64,000 nucleotides of DNA, taken from positions 434,001 to 498,000 of the forward strand of contig OX438744.1 of assembly GCA_949316235.1 (NCBI GenBank), read 5' to 3'. The first letter of the stretch is position 1; each line of letters opens with the position of its first letter. The stretch comes from Oegoconia quadripuncta. Its lineage: Eukaryota > Arthropoda > Insecta > Lepidoptera > Autostichidae. Below, one piece after another: positions 1-10,466 of this stretch. The notes under the pieces were generated by a model that saw nothing but the letters and a program-made list of their open reading frames with translations, ran no database searches and was not told the DNA's origin. A program made the translations under genes and the position numbers.

Positions 1-61
1 ATTTCGGTTAAGATATTTAGCCTTTAATACCATTATACTTACCATTTATTTCAACGCTGTC

Positions 62-395
62 TTTTGATCTAGATCAAAGTCAAAAATGCTTTATTTAGAA
101 GGTACACAGGGTACAATTATAATATTCAATTTTACATTTTTTAAGTTAATGCTTCTTCAAAATGCAAAAAGAACAAGCAACTCTGTGAAAAACAGGTTTT
201 TATATTACAAAAAGGTTTCATTATTAATTGTGAAATAGTCTTGCATGCGAACGCGGCTGGTAAATGCTGGTAATGTCCATGGATGTTTATCATATAAATA
301 GTCTCGTATTTTATAATAAATGCTTTCAAGTTTCTGTTTTATAGTATCTTCAAATTTTGTGAAAGGAAGATTTTGTCTCTAGTAGTTTGTAGATC
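62..395 (-). mobile_element. LINE-D 3' end, 5'-truncated
   Basis: Antisense copy of the LINE-D 3' UTR plus a decayed C-terminal coding part. It shares with the copies at 28889-29712 and 46433-47122 the GTCAAA tail complement, the antisense polyadenylation region AATGCTTTATTT, and the segment encoding the last codons (262-395). Small indels break the reading frame. The family is placed as jockey/CR1-like from the longer copies. Confidence 0.75.
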
Positions 396-839
396 TACCT
401 GGACGTAATCATATGTTTCATTAATGTAGTCGGGGGTTATCTAAAATTTCAAATTTTTTCTTCTATCGTTACTAAAGCGTCTATTGGGCTGAGTTGTCTC
501 AACCTCAACAGTCGCAGTAATTTCGCATTCGGCGTTTTACAGCGAAAGAATGTCGGCTCGTGATCTTAGTACCAGCAGTGAAACGAGGTTGACTAATGTT
601 TCCCGTTGGGTTCGGGGTCCCTTTTGCAGTTTTACGGAGCTGTAAAAGTGTCGACGACAGCATTTCTTATTTAAGTACGAGCTCTAGACTGCGGCTTCGC
701 TCTAGTGCGATTTTATCCCCGCTTTTTCTTCATAATATTAGGATAGTAGGATGGAATTTTTATTTACTTCACGCACGCTAGGCTCTCGTATCCGAACGGC
801 CTAAGACCAACCGTACCACAATTTTACCACATGATTACG
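396..839. other. Unassigned DNA
   Basis: No repeat family or convincing coding region recognised. A 61-codon open frame (596-781, +) has no recognisable domain and is treated as chance. Confidence 0.4.
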
Positions 840-1188
840 TTTTATTCTCTCCTCTCGGAGAAGACAAAAGGATCTAAGCCCATAACAGCCATGTCTTATT
901 TTTCTTATTTTCTTCAGTTTATAAGTCAGTCTCAGTCAAAACAAGTAATTCGTCGTATACTTGGCGTATACAGAGTCTAGTCACGGTCAAGTCATTCTTC
1001 AGTAAAGTGGCAGAAGATTTTGGCGGCTTCTTGTGGGAACCCGAAAGCTTCATTTCGCGCTTTAATTTACACTTCCCTTCACTTGTACACCATCACTAAC
1101 TTTTGCTGCTTCAAAAGTCAGAATGCACAAATTATAAGAATTATAAAGAACATTGCAACTTCACTCGCCGAGATCCCGCCAAAAAGCC
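840..1188 (+). repeat. Repeat J, full-length-like copy
   Basis: One of five copies of a family of about 350 bp. It runs from a TTTTATTCTCTCCTC start through AAAACAAGTAATTCGTCGTA and GGCGGCTTCTTGTGGGA to an end at GATCCCGCCAAAAAGCC. Other copies: 14936-15308 (-), 17721-17933 (+, truncated), 17971-18330 (+), 42230-42557 (-). There is no tRNA-like head, clear terminal inverted repeat or poly-A tail, so the class is open; a non-autonomous DNA element is one possibility. Confidence 0.7.
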
Positions 1189-2835
1189 TTACCACAGATT
1201 ATTAAATAGTTACTTCGTAACAGATACATCACTCCAAAACAAAAGCGAAAATACCTACGCTATAATGGCCTATAAAATTTTAGTAATAATACCAGCTCCT
1301 CGCAGCGAGAAGAAATGTACCATAAGTTTGCAAGCAAAAAGTTGAGATTGTTTTGCTCGCCGCGCGACCCACGTGCAAGCGCGTCATCAAACGAATGCGC
1401 TAGGGTTGTTACCTGCCTATGACGATAATGGTAATAAAACAAATGTGGTCAATAAACAATTCTTTTTGTTGATTAGATAGATATATTTTTCCTTCTCGGA
1501 ATTCTCGGTTATTAAATTTTATTGTTGTAAATATCCTAAATCGCGTAAATAATCTCGAACGGGCGTGCAGCGGCCCACGGTTGTATCGTGAAGGATACAC
1601 GAAACGGTAGACATAATGGGTGACCTTGAGCGAGTGACGGACCATACCAACCAGGCTAAAGCAACAGATCTATAGGGGACCTACCTTCGAGTCAGAAACT
1701 GTACTGCAAAACACTATGTCAAAAAAAACCCCATCGAAAAAGGAACCTGATCTTAAAATATTGACGATGTGGTACGTAAGGTCATACTAATCGCCCTAAA
1801 CTAACCCCCCCCCCCAACGAAACTTGTGCAAAAAAAAAATGGTTATGAAAACTCATTCATGGAATCGTAGTTTTACATTGCCTGGACCGTGTACACAGAG
1901 TTAATGCTTATAATTCAAATTAGTTTCCTGGCAAAGCCGGCCATGCACCATCCGGTCACCGTTTTTTGTTCCCCGAACCTATGTCAAACGACCTTTCTCA
2001 ACATAAATTGTTACAATATAATTGAATTCAACTTTGTAGTTCCAATTAATAGTATTTACGAAGTCACCCTTTATTGTAAAGAGAATTATGGGCGTCTGAA
2101 ATATTATCTGAATACAATCATTGCTTGCTCGTTCTATGAGCATTGCTATGACCTTGTTGCATGAATGTTGCACATATGCCCATATACAATGAATCAGCAG
2201 TAAGTCTTGAATGTATTGGGAATATGTTTATTTAATTGTTATGGTGTATTTGTTTACATAGACATATTTGAAATGAAACATACATGAAACAACAAATTTA
2301 TAAAACATTTAAAAATACCTATACCTTATAGAAAAAATACGCCGTCCAACTCACTTCCGTGAGGCATAGTACCTAGTACGCTAGCGCTATTGCCCCGCTG
2401 AATGCATAAGCTCAGCTGCTGAGCAAAGTAGGCACCAGCTCTCACATCTCCAGAGGCGTGGACCGTGTTTGTTTATATGTGTTTGTATTTGTAAAAAAAA
2501 TCTATAGCTCTTGTTGTTTTCATGTATGTTTCTCTCTTGTATGTACAACCCGGTCACAATATCTCTGCACCTGGCCTTATGACGTCATATCGGAACTCTG
2601 GGTGCTGTGTGTGTTTGGAAGGGGTGTGGGCGGGGAGGTGAAAGGAGTAGCGGGGGAGGGGTCGCATTCCAGCGAATTGTACAGATATTGTGCCAGTTTA
2701 TGCAATTAACTTTTTATATATCTACCTATCTACATTTAGGTATGAATCAGGATATACTCACGTTAGCCATAATGGCTATTAGCAACAATACATTTTATAT
2801 ATTTATTATTCTCTAATTACGTCTTATGTTCCATA
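1189..2835. other. Unassigned DNA with a C run
   Basis: No recognised repeat or gene. It holds an 11-base C run (1805-1815), a perfect palindromic TATGACGTCATA at 2578-2589 (CRE-like), and a G-rich stretch at 2610-2665. Open frames such as 1889-2164 (+) have no recognisable features. Confidence 0.4.
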
Positions 2836-2900
2836 CGACCGACTGGTGTAGTGGATAGTGAAACATCTATGAGGGATAAATGTTTGTGTGATGAATACAA
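2836..2900 (+). mobile_element. SINE-C 5' fragment
   Basis: The head GACTGGTGTAGTGG and the following TTTGTGTGATGAATACAA match the SINE-C copy at 29935-30180. The copy is cut at 2901, where a SINE-A head begins, so SINE-A probably inserted into it. Confidence 0.6.
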
Positions 2901-3035
2901 TCCGTGGCTCAATGTAAACAACATTGGGTTTACGATTCGGAGGTCGCGGGTTCGATCCCCAGCGGGGTACATGTTTAAGTACTCGGTTTGGTTGGTGGTA
3001 GGGCATTTCAAATGTCCGCCTGGCCAGCTCACATA
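2901..3035 (+). mobile_element. SINE-A, 5' part only
   Basis: tRNA-like head with B box GGTTCGATCCC (about 2952-2962), then the conserved GTACTCGGTTTGGTTGGTGG region. It stops near GTCCGCCTGGCCAGCTC; the 3' half is missing. Confidence 0.85.
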
Positions 3036-3126
3036 GCGACGGCAATCATAAATATAAATAATTGATGTGAATGTCCTAAGGATAATAGATAAATATATAA
3101 AAAAAATATATAAACATCCATGCCTC

Positions 3127-3282
3127 TTTTTTTTATGAACGACGGGTTCGTTCTTGACCTCAATCACACCTGATGTTAAGTGAAGATGAGATCGAGGGCA
3201 CTGACTCGGAAACCCCAACACATTTGGGGGACTGGCTATCTTATCTCTGACAACCGGAACACAACAATGTTATAAACATCCT
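3127..3282 (-). mobile_element. SINE-A, 3' part
   Basis: Antisense 3' half of SINE-A (poly-T at the left, then the tail complement and CCCAACACATTTGGGGGACT). With 2901-3035 it forms two SINE-A halves pointing at each other, so this is either two truncated copies or one rearranged copy. Confidence 0.8.
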
Positions 3283-3752
3283 GTTGTCTGTTTTTCTAAA
3301 TAAAATAAAACTTTAAACAATAAGTATATTATATTCGTTCACTGAATCATTCATTCATTCAATGTAAACGGTACACTCGTTCAAACCTCTCTATACGAAT
3401 ACGACTATTAACAACCAATCGCTTTTCAATCCCCATTGTACCGATCCCGGCGGATAATTGCAAAAACTGAGAACAAAGGGGGTTTAATCTCGACAAGAAC
3501 ACTACTAAAAACGGTTAATTAAATTTTAACTGCAGTGAAATCGTTGACTTAATGGGTTACGCCGTTACGCCTTCCCGCCACGCTGGCGATATTAAAGCAA
3601 ATATTTAAGCTACATTGTCACCTCCATCATGGCAACTCGGACTAGTTTATGCGGCACTAGCTTCCGGCCGCGGCTTCGCCTGCGTAGATCACACACACAC
3701 TATTGTACATATACGCACAGATACACAGACAGTATTGTATTGATTTGGTTTG
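3283..3752. other. Unassigned DNA
   Basis: Nothing recognised except a short ATTC-rich run near 3347-3361 and an AC-rich run near 3690-3700. Confidence 0.4.
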
Positions 3753-3976
3753 TGGACATAACCTGCTCGTTCGCATGACAGGCTATTTCACAATTGCTTT
3801 TTGTAATTTAAAAACCTGTCTTTTTTTTTTTTTAAAGAGCATCCCCTCGAGTTTCTTGCTTGTTCTTCTCACGCGAAAATGGCATTGTGAACAGGGAGTA
3901 GCTTATAAAATGTAAAATCGACTATTTTAAGTGTACCCTGTGTACCTACAAAATAAAGCTTTTGACTTTGAAGCTT
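3753..3976 (+). mobile_element. LINE-D 3' UTR
   Basis: Sense copy of the LINE-D 3' UTR: GAGTTTCTTGCTTGTTCTTC, then a polyadenylation-like AATAAAGC and a GACTTTGA tail at 3950-3972. No coding part remains, so it is a heavily 5'-truncated insertion. Confidence 0.75.
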
Positions 3977-4003
3977 TTATGACATGCACTTAAACAATTA
4001 TTA

Positions 4004-4060
4004 GGAGGCCATGCTGTCCCATTGTTGAGCAAAGGCCTCCTTCCCCTCTCCGTCCCGGGC
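4004..4060. repeat. Short fragment resembling the RTE 3' region
   Basis: The stretch around CATTGTTGAGCAAAGGCCTC resembles the segment at 31050-31090 (CACTGCTGAACAAAGGCCTC), which is next to an RTE-type C-terminus. It is too short for a firm call. Confidence 0.35.
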
Positions 4061-4099
4061 TTTCTGTTGAGGAACTATAGCTGGCCAGAGTATTTTGAC

Positions 4100-4826
4100 G
4101 AAATGAAAGACGGGTGCCGCAAAGCCGTGAACTTGAACTTCCGTGGTCATATAGACTCTATTATTAAAAAAGCTTCTAAGCTCTCCGGCTTTGTGTCAAG
4201 ACACACAAAAATGTTTAGGGAATCAGGTGTAAGTATCCTTATTTACAATTGCTTGGTGCGTAGTACTTTGGAATATTGCTCAGTTGTTTGGAACCCAGGG
4301 TATCAGGTCCACTCTGATAGGTTGGAACGTGTTCAAAAACGATTTATTTACTACGTTACATACAATGACTATAAGTGCAAACCGTTATATTCATATGCAT
4401 CACGTCTTTCACACTACAAAATGTCACTGCTATATAGTCGCCGTAAAGCACTTGATTTAATGTTTCTATTTAAACTCATTCATGGTTTTATTCACGCTCC
4501 TGACACCCTCGCGCGCCTTCGCTTCTCTGTTCCCCGACCCGGCAGTCGTCTACCTAATCGTAAAGTACTGTCCCCCCCCTCCTACAGAACCAACATCGGT
4601 CAACACAGCCCTTTGTATCGAATGTGTGCATCATGTAATAGTACAGATTGATATATTTTCAGGAACAATCGCCTCCACTAAGAAAGTTGTCTATGGTTGT
4701 ATATGTATTAAGGATTAATCATCCTTAATACATATGCATAATTTTGTACAACAATTATTAATAGGTCTTTTTTGTATCGTTTTTATTGATTTAGTTAATA
4801 GCCTAAGTATTGAGACTGTTTAGTAG
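4100..4826 (+). mobile_element. LINE-G 3' end with C-terminal reverse transcriptase region
   Basis: An open frame (4022-4651) encodes the region downstream of the RT catalytic motifs in jockey-like non-LTR retrotransposons: LNFRGHIDSIIKKASKLSGF, then RSTLEYCSVVWNP and ERVQKRFIYYVTYND. The frame breaks near 4640; the next frame continues as DIFSGTIASTKKVV, so one indel separates the last codons. RT catalytic motifs are absent and the element is 5'-truncated. The segment before about 4100 is of different origin. The related copy is 37973-38470. Clade is inferred from general similarity only. Confidence 0.75.
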
Positions 4827-5125
4827 GATACATTCAATCACCTGGATGAGTGGAAGTCTACCACTGTACGTTTCTCAAGAAATTTCTTGCCACGTACGAC
4901 CACCCTGTGGAACGGACTTCCGGCAGCGGTATTCCCGAACGAGTACGACATTGGAACCTTCAAGAAGCGAGCCTACACCTTCCTCAGAGGCCGGCAACGC
5001 ATCTGTGACCCTTTTGGTGTTGCGGGTGTCCATGGGCGGCGGTGATTACTTTCCATCAGGTGACCCGCATGCTCGTTTGCCGCTCTCTCATATATAAAAA
5101 AAAAAAAAAAAAAAATAAATAAATT
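4827..5125 (+). mobile_element. LINE-E 3' end
   Basis: The shortest coding LINE-E copy, starting at the codons for [15 protein letters not shown] and continuing through [20 protein letters not shown] to the end of the ORF, a short 3' UTR with CATCAGGTGACCCGCATGCT, and a long A-rich tail from 5097. It abuts LINE-G with no unique DNA between. Confidence 0.85.
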
Positions 5126-5303
5126 ATGTCGTAATGTTGGGTAAGACAAAAAATATTGTGAATGGTGTCCAGTTTTGTGAACCGCTTAAAAAAAAAAAAA
5201 AAAAAAAAAAAGCCAAAATGATGTAAATAATTAAGTTATAATATGGAATATAATGGAATTACGTTTACTGGAATCACGAACTTCATCATCGGCATCATCT
5301 TTG

Positions 5304-5578
5304 GACGACCTGTTTGGCGTAGTGGTTAGCAACTCTGGCCACTATACCAAAAGGTTGCAGGTTCGAGTCCCGCTAGGGGCATATGTTTGTGTGATGAATA
5401 CGGGCATTTGTACCCGATTTATGGACGTTTTCATTAATAATAAGTATTTATTTCCAAAAAAAAAAAATATTTAATATTATGTAGTATATCAACTATCTGT
5501 TATCCACAACACAAGTCTATAGTTGCTTACTGTGGAACTAGATGGCGCTGTGTGTATGTCTAAAGATATAAAAAAAAA
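5304..5578 (+). mobile_element. SINE-B copy
   Basis: Complete SINE-B: A box TGGCGTAGTGG, B box GGTTCGAGTCC with one change from consensus, body, GATGGCGCTGTGTGTATGTC, and an A-rich tail. Confidence 0.88.
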
Positions 5579-5629
5579 GATATATCTTCCCACCAACACT
5601 AGTAACACAACAGTCGCGATAAACGTTTA

Positions 5630-5910
5630 TGTCTTAGGACTACTAGGCGTGGGGAGGGATTCCACCCGTATATAGTTAATATACCGAACATTCGCGCTAA
5701 GAAGTTCGATTCTTCATTCATCATCCGAACAGCCAAGGCATGGAACTCCCTTCCGGCGTCAGTCTTTCCTGAATCCTACAACCTTGGGATCTTCAAGAGC
5801 AGAGTGAATATGCATTTACTGGGATCGCGTGCTTCATCTTCGACCACATCGTCACTTTTCATCAGGTGAGATTGTGGTCATAAGCGAATCCAGTCAATCA
5901 TAAAAATAAA
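5630..5910 (+). mobile_element. LINE-F 3' end
   Basis: Encodes the last LINE-F residues (AKAWNSLPASVFPESYNLGI type), followed by a short 3' UTR. The 45 bases at 5836-5880 match the SINE-A tail at 38 of 45 positions by hand alignment, with a polyadenylated end at 5899-5910. Confidence 0.78.
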
Positions 5911-6317
5911 AAATAAATGTCGCGCGAGATATTTATCCTGTTCATTCACTTGGATGAAATATACAACTATCCCACTCTTTAAGCGGAAGGCAGGTAAGAT
6001 TATAGCAAGCACGTATCCAATGCTACACAAAGAAAGCTGTTGCTTCATAGAATAAATGGAAGTATTATGCTTCATTGTGTTGATTCCACTGTTTCCGTAC
6101 CGACCTTAGTGAATGAACAGCAAGCTTTGTTTGGCGACTCACTCACTATATAACAATAGCAAACTCGTGATAGCCACCATTACATTCGGCAGCACACAGA
6201 ACTGAGGGATAATTGATACAGCAATAGTAATCGAACACGGCAATTGTAGCACATGAGTAAAGTTCCGTTCCTATACTCATGTGGTTGTAGCGCCTAGCTC
6301 GCGCATGTAGTTAAAGA
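5911..6317. other. Unassigned DNA
   Basis: No repeat family, RNA gene or coding feature recognised. Confidence 0.4.
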
Positions 6318-6392
6318 ACGTCGGTAGTTTAGCGGTTAAGACGCGGTCTCCCAATTTGGGAGGTCGTGGTTCGATTCCCAGGCAGGCCATGT
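6318..6392 (+). mobile_element. SINE-H head, truncated
   Basis: tRNA-like head with A box TAGTTTAGCGG and B box GGTTCGATTCC, ending at GGCAGGCCATG, where MITE-N sequence takes over. Confidence 0.75.
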
Positions 6393-6548
6393 TGGTACCG
6401 TAAGGAAAAGATAGAGCATATTAAGTAAGTGAAATAGAAGCTTTTGGCATAGGTAGTTTAATATTTCTTTTTTCAAAACCGTCATCGAATAAAGCGTTGT
6501 GTCATTTGACGGTCACGTGTAGCCCATTCTACATAATTACATCATTAA
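6393..6548 (+). mobile_element. MITE-N, partial copy
   Basis: Matches the MITE-N terminal region (CCGTAAGG, then GAAATAGAAG and GGCATAGGTAG) and internal sequence up to ATCATTAA. The outermost TATACCGG end is missing. In the reverse complement of the full copy (58168-58708) the internal part continues past this point; here SINE-H follows at once. Confidence 0.75.
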
Positions 6549-6850
6549 CTTCGTCGGTGGCTCAGCGGTTAAGACGCGGTCTCCCAATTTGGTCCGGGTT
6601 CGATTCCCTGGCAGGCCATGTACCAATGAGTTTTTAAATTTAATTTAATTATTTATATGCGTTTATCCGACTGCTCTTAAACGACGGTATAACATCGTGA
6701 GGAAACCTGCATGCCTGAGAAATAAAAATCAAAGGCATGTGAAGTCCCCAACCCGCATTGGGTCAGCGTGGTGGACTATGGCCCATACCCCCTCATTATA
6801 CGAGGGAAGGCCTATATCCCTGCAGTGGGATGTTTACGGGCTGATGATGA
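6549..6850 (+). mobile_element. SINE-H, near full length
   Basis: A box TGGCTCAGCGG, B box GGTTCGATTCC, AT-rich middle, CATTGGGTCAGCGTGGTGGA, and the 3' end GGCCTATATCCCTGCAGTGG...GCTGATGATGA. The 3' end resembles that of the RTE remnant at 44022-44240. The sequence just after the B box is intact. Confidence 0.85.
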
Positions 6851-7087
6851 GTTGTAGGCAGACTTGAAGAAAAAATTGATTTTTAAATACTTTTTGAACA
6901 AATTCTATTAACAGTACAGGAATATCTGAATGATAAGACATAATATGATATATTTTTTATCACGTAATATTTAAATTATATTATTATTATATTAATATTT
7001 AATTCTAATGTAGCCTGAAAATTTTAAATAATATTTTAAAATTGTAATCGAAAGAAAATTTTAAACATATTATTATTATGCATATTG
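6851..7087. other. Unassigned AT-rich DNA
   Basis: Very AT-rich with ATTATTATT runs; nothing else recognised. Confidence 0.35.
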
Positions 7088-7359
7088 AAGAATAATAATA
7101 ATAAATATACTTAGACATACACACAGCGCCATCTAGTTCCACAGTAAGCAACTATAGGCTTGTGTTGTGGATACCAGATGGTTGATATACTACATAAATA
7201 CATTTTTTTATATACATACTTATTATAAATGAAAACATCCATAACTCGGGTACACATGTCCGTATTCATCACACAAACATATGCCCTTAGCGGGATACGA
7301 ACCAGTAACCTATTGGTATAGTGGCCAGAGTTGCTAACCACTACACCAAACACGTCGTT
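7088..7359 (-). mobile_element. SINE-B copy
   Basis: Complete antisense SINE-B. The left edge is the (AAT)n complement of the tail (7089-7107); the right edge is the complement of the head with TTGCTAACCACTACACC. It directly abuts SINE-A sequence at 7360. Confidence 0.88.
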
Positions 7360-7472
7360 AGCGTACTGACCCGGAAACACCCTGTTACTTGGGAGACTGG
7401 TTATCTTATCTCTGACAATCGGAACACAACAATGGTATCAACACTGCTGTTTGGCGGCAGACTTAGATAAAT
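7360..7472 (-). mobile_element. SINE-A internal fragment
   Basis: Antisense middle part of SINE-A (GCGTACTGACCCGGAAAC to GGCGGCAGACTTAGATAA). Both ends are missing. The flush join with the SINE-B head suggests that SINE-B landed in an older SINE-A. Confidence 0.8.
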
Positions 7473-7595
7473 TAAATTGTATTGTTAACTAATTTGAATT
7501 GTATTGTATTTTGATATTTGCACGCCACAATAGCTGCCTTATGTTTGTACCTATTAGTCATCGGACTGTAATAATTTTTGGTTATAATATTAATA

Positions 7596-7860
7596 TAAAT
7601 AATAAATTTTCCACATACACACAGCGCCATCTAGGACATCAGTAATCATCTAGGCTTGTGTTATAGATGCCAGAAGGGTGATAATCTACACAAATACATT
7701 TTTCTTGTAAATACATACATATTAATATAAATGAAAAACATCCATAACTCGGGAACACATGTCTGTATTCATCATTCAAACATATGCCCCTAGCAGGATT
7801 GGAACCCGCGACGTTTGGGTTAGTAGTCATAGTTTCTAACCACTACACCAAACAGTCGTT
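7596..7860 (-). mobile_element. SINE-B copy
   Basis: Antisense SINE-B with more divergence than the copy at 7088-7359, including a changed stretch near the B box complement at 7797-7810. Tail complement at 7598-7608. Confidence 0.85.
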
Positions 7861-8030
7861 AATATTATTACTTTAGCTGCCATTATTATTCTCTGGTGGT
7901 AAGCAACTATACGCTGCTGGTGAGGACTGATCATCAGCAGATTTCATCTTCAGACCCTTTCATCTTTCCTTATTGTTCTGCTTTATTTACTTTGCTAACT
8001 AATTTTGTGATGAATAAATGTCTTTTCTTT

Positions 8031-8382
8031 CGAGCGTCTGTGGCTCAACAATTTGGGAGGTCCTGGTTCGATTCCCAGGCAGGCCATGCACCAATGAGTT
8101 TCTAAATTTAATTTCATTACTTGTTTGTTTGTAAACGCTTTATTGTACAAAAAGGCAATACATTAATGTGCTTAATAATTAATTACTTATGTGCATTTAT
8201 CCGACTTCTCTTAAACGGTGATGGAATAACATCGCGAGGAAACCAGCATGCCTGAGAAATAAAAATTTTAAGGCATGTGTCCCTAACCTGCATTGGGCCA
8301 GCGTGGTGGACTTGGCCCATACTTTCTCATATACGAGCGAAGGCCTATATTCCTGCAGTGGGATGTTTACGGGCTGATGATG
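8031..8382 (+). mobile_element. SINE-H interrupted by a short LINE tail
   Basis: SINE-H head lacking the stretch between its A box and CCAATTTGG, then the body up to 8122, an insertion (8123-8188), and the rest to GCTGATGATG. The upstream DNA is not MITE-N, unlike the SINE-H copies at 6549 and 23065. Confidence 0.82.
8123..8188 (-). mobile_element. Short non-LTR tail inserted in SINE-H
   Basis: The reverse complement ends TGTACAATAAAGCGTTTACA followed by AAACAA repeats: a polyadenylation signal and tail. It is flanked by ATTACTT direct repeats (8116-8122 and 8182-8188), consistent with target-site duplication of a very short LINE insertion. Confidence 0.6.
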
Positions 8383-8992
8383 TAGAAATGTCTTTTTTTT
8401 TAATAAAAAGTTACACTAGAATCGGTCTATTCATTTCGGAAAACAAGGACTTGAAAGTTTGAATGGAATGATTTTGGGATAAACCCTCTTAAGTTACTCT
8501 TATGGTGATGATGACAGATTTGAAAAAGGTTTCAGAACACAGAGATGTATCTGTCAGATTGTAATCAACGCTATATGTAACCGATTTATTTTCGCAAATT
8601 CTTTACACATTCGCACTTGACGTTTCCTTATTGGATTTGAGCGGAACGAGTTACTGGCGCCCGCAGACACGGGCTCAGTATAAAACAACACAACACAGGA
8701 TCGAGCAAACCAATAAAACGAGGCTCAAACACTCCACCCTAATATTATCACTAGCGGCCGAACAAACAAACTAAATCGGTTAAACTCAAATAGAAAATCA
8801 GAGTCTCGCCTCGAGTGAAGCCTACGATCAAACTTATATCTACCTAACTGAATAAGCCTCTAAGTTCGTCAACTAATTAAAATTATAAACAGTGTCGTAA
8901 TCTTGGCGCCTTGTGATTTGATTACGTCAATCCTCGACCCTGGAGTTACGGTAAATAGATGTGGCTTCAGTTAATTCTATTAGCCTTGACCC
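8383..8992. other. Unassigned DNA
   Basis: No repeat or gene recognised. The stretch 8640-8770 is richer in G+C than its surroundings and includes a TATAAA at about 8680, without enough context for a promoter call. Confidence 0.35.
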
Positions 8993-9172
8993 TTAGTGGG
9001 CCCGCCCACGACCGAATTTTTGTAGGACCGATAATCGCGCCGACATTTTCCTCAATACTTTTGTCACCTATATTGTGACCGATTTTTGTAGGACGTGGGC
9101 ATTGAAACATTGCAATATGTACGTTCCATTTTTCTCCTACAAAAAATCAGTCACCGATTGTCGACCGTGCGA
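8993..9172 (-). mobile_element. MITE with TTAGTG ends, truncated, inverted relative to its neighbour
   Basis: The reverse complement of this stretch matches the unit at 9177-9395 from its outer end inwards (CGCCCACGACCGA, CATTTTCCTCAATACTTTT, TTGAAACATTGCAAT), and lacks the last part of the unit. Small indels separate the two. Confidence 0.75.
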
Positions 9173-9176
9173 AGCC

Positions 9177-9395
9177 TTAGTGTGCCCATCCACGACCGAC
9201 TTTTTGTAGGACCGACAATCGGCCTAAAATCGGTGACCGATTTTTTGTAGGAGAAAACTTAAACGTACTGATTGCAATGTTTCAACGTCCAAATCCTACA
9301 AAATATCGGTCACAATATCGGTGATAAAAGTATTGAGGAAAATGTCGGCCCGATTATCGGTCCTACGAAAAATCGGTCGTGGGCGGGCACACTTA
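9177..9395 (+). mobile_element. MITE with TTAGTGTGCCC ends, complete
   Basis: About 220 bp with terminal inverted repeats of about 23 bp (TTAGTGTGCCCATCCACGAC at the left; the right end complement is TTAAGTGTGCCCGCCCACGA). Inside it repeats the motif CCGATTTTTTGTAGGA in both orientations. No coding capacity. The TTA/TTAA edges could be the target duplication; superfamily not assigned. Confidence 0.72.
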
Positions 9396-9551
9396 ATGTA
9401 AATCGTTTAGAGTTGTTCCAAGTTATGTCAAAGGATCAATCGATTTGTTTAAAAGGCAATAATTTATTCATATAATATCATTTATTGCCTCATATGGTTA
9501 CAAAGATGACAAAGTACAATGTCTTTTCACATATTTTATGTTATGTTTGTT

Positions 9552-10090
9552 GTAGAGATATGCCATTCTTCTGTGGGGTAATTCACATCAGGTAAATCAA
9601 GCACTTATAGCACAAAAGCAGTGTATTAGAGCAATCTGCAATGTGGACACCTTAACTTCTTGCAGACCTCTTTTTAAGCAATTAAACCTCCTGGTTTGTA
9701 TATTTACGAATCATGTGTCTTTGTTAGAACTCACCCGCATTTATTCCAAAAACAAAAGGAGGTTTGTAACTTTAACACCAGGTACCCCGAGAGACTTGTG
9801 CTTCCGCGTAAAACAACTAGCTTGTATAGCAGAAATGCATATTGCATGGCAATAAATATTTATAATAAGTTAAATGACGAATTGAAGTCTGTGCCCTTAA
9901 ATTTTTTTAAGACGAAACAAAAAATCTCATTAATTCAAAACTGTTTTTGCTCTGTCGATGAATATTTTATTTATTTGAAAGCTCAGAAGTTGTAACCCAT
10001 ATATTTAATTATTAATATTTAAGTTTGTATGACTAGGACTAGTATGTGTGTTTGTTTTATATTATTGTGTGACTCTGTATTGTATTGTAT
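9552..10090 (+). mobile_element. Jockey-like LINE C-terminus, frameshifted
   Basis: Two frames together encode a non-LTR C-terminal region: first YAILLWGNSHQ, AQKQCIRAICNVDTLTSCRP and LFKQLNLL; then, after a shift near 9690, YIYESCVFVRTHPHLFQKQK, NTRYPERLVLP and NIYNKLNDELKSVPLNFFKT (9696-9995). The 3' UTR ends in TGTAT repeats at about 10075-10097, a plausible simple-repeat tail. 5'-truncated, dead. Confidence 0.75.
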
Positions 10091-10097
10091 TGTATGT

Positions 10098-10466
10098 GTA
10101 TGTGGCTGTTGCAGGTCAACGGAGACCTGTATCACTGCGACCGTTGCCGATCTATTGTGATCGCCACTAACCTACAGTTCGTTGCTCAGGTTTGCCTCTT
10201 TGAGGAATTGGATAATTTTCCTGGCACCGATGGTTTTTATCTCATCCGGGTGTAATAAGTGGCTGCCCAGGTGGATATTGCGTTTACGCATTAGCGGGCC
10301 ACATTCACACAGCAGATGTGCAGGTGTTTCCTCTGCGAGGAGGCAAAATCTGCACATTCCTGTTTCTCGGAGCCCTATGTTGAGCATGTGTTTGCTCAGA
10401 CAGCAGTGTCCCGTTAGTGCCCTTGTGAGAATGCGTAAATTGTTCCTGCTGAGTTTGGCTCTGTAA
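10098..10466 (-). mobile_element. Non-LTR retrotransposon C-terminus with zinc knuckle
   Basis: The minus-strand frame encodes LRILTRALTGHCCLSKHMLN, then CRFCLLAEETPAHLLCECG, a Cys/His cluster (C-X2-C-X8-H-X3-C) that ends the ORF2 proteins of many arthropod LINEs after the RNase H-like part, and closes with NEL and a stop at about 10172. Placement in a clade (I, R1, LOA or jockey group) cannot be settled from this fragment. 5'-truncated. Confidence 0.72.

Noticed and set aside
2851..3036. 61-codon frame ending in KYSVWLVVGHFKCPPGQLT
   Set aside because: The same peptide recurs wherever SINE-A is read in this frame; it is SINE sequence, not a gene.
8650..8680. Retroviral-type primer binding site at TGGCGCCCGCAGACACGGG
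   Set aside because: Only the first eight bases fit a tRNA-Lys type site, and no LTR or internal gene lies nearby.
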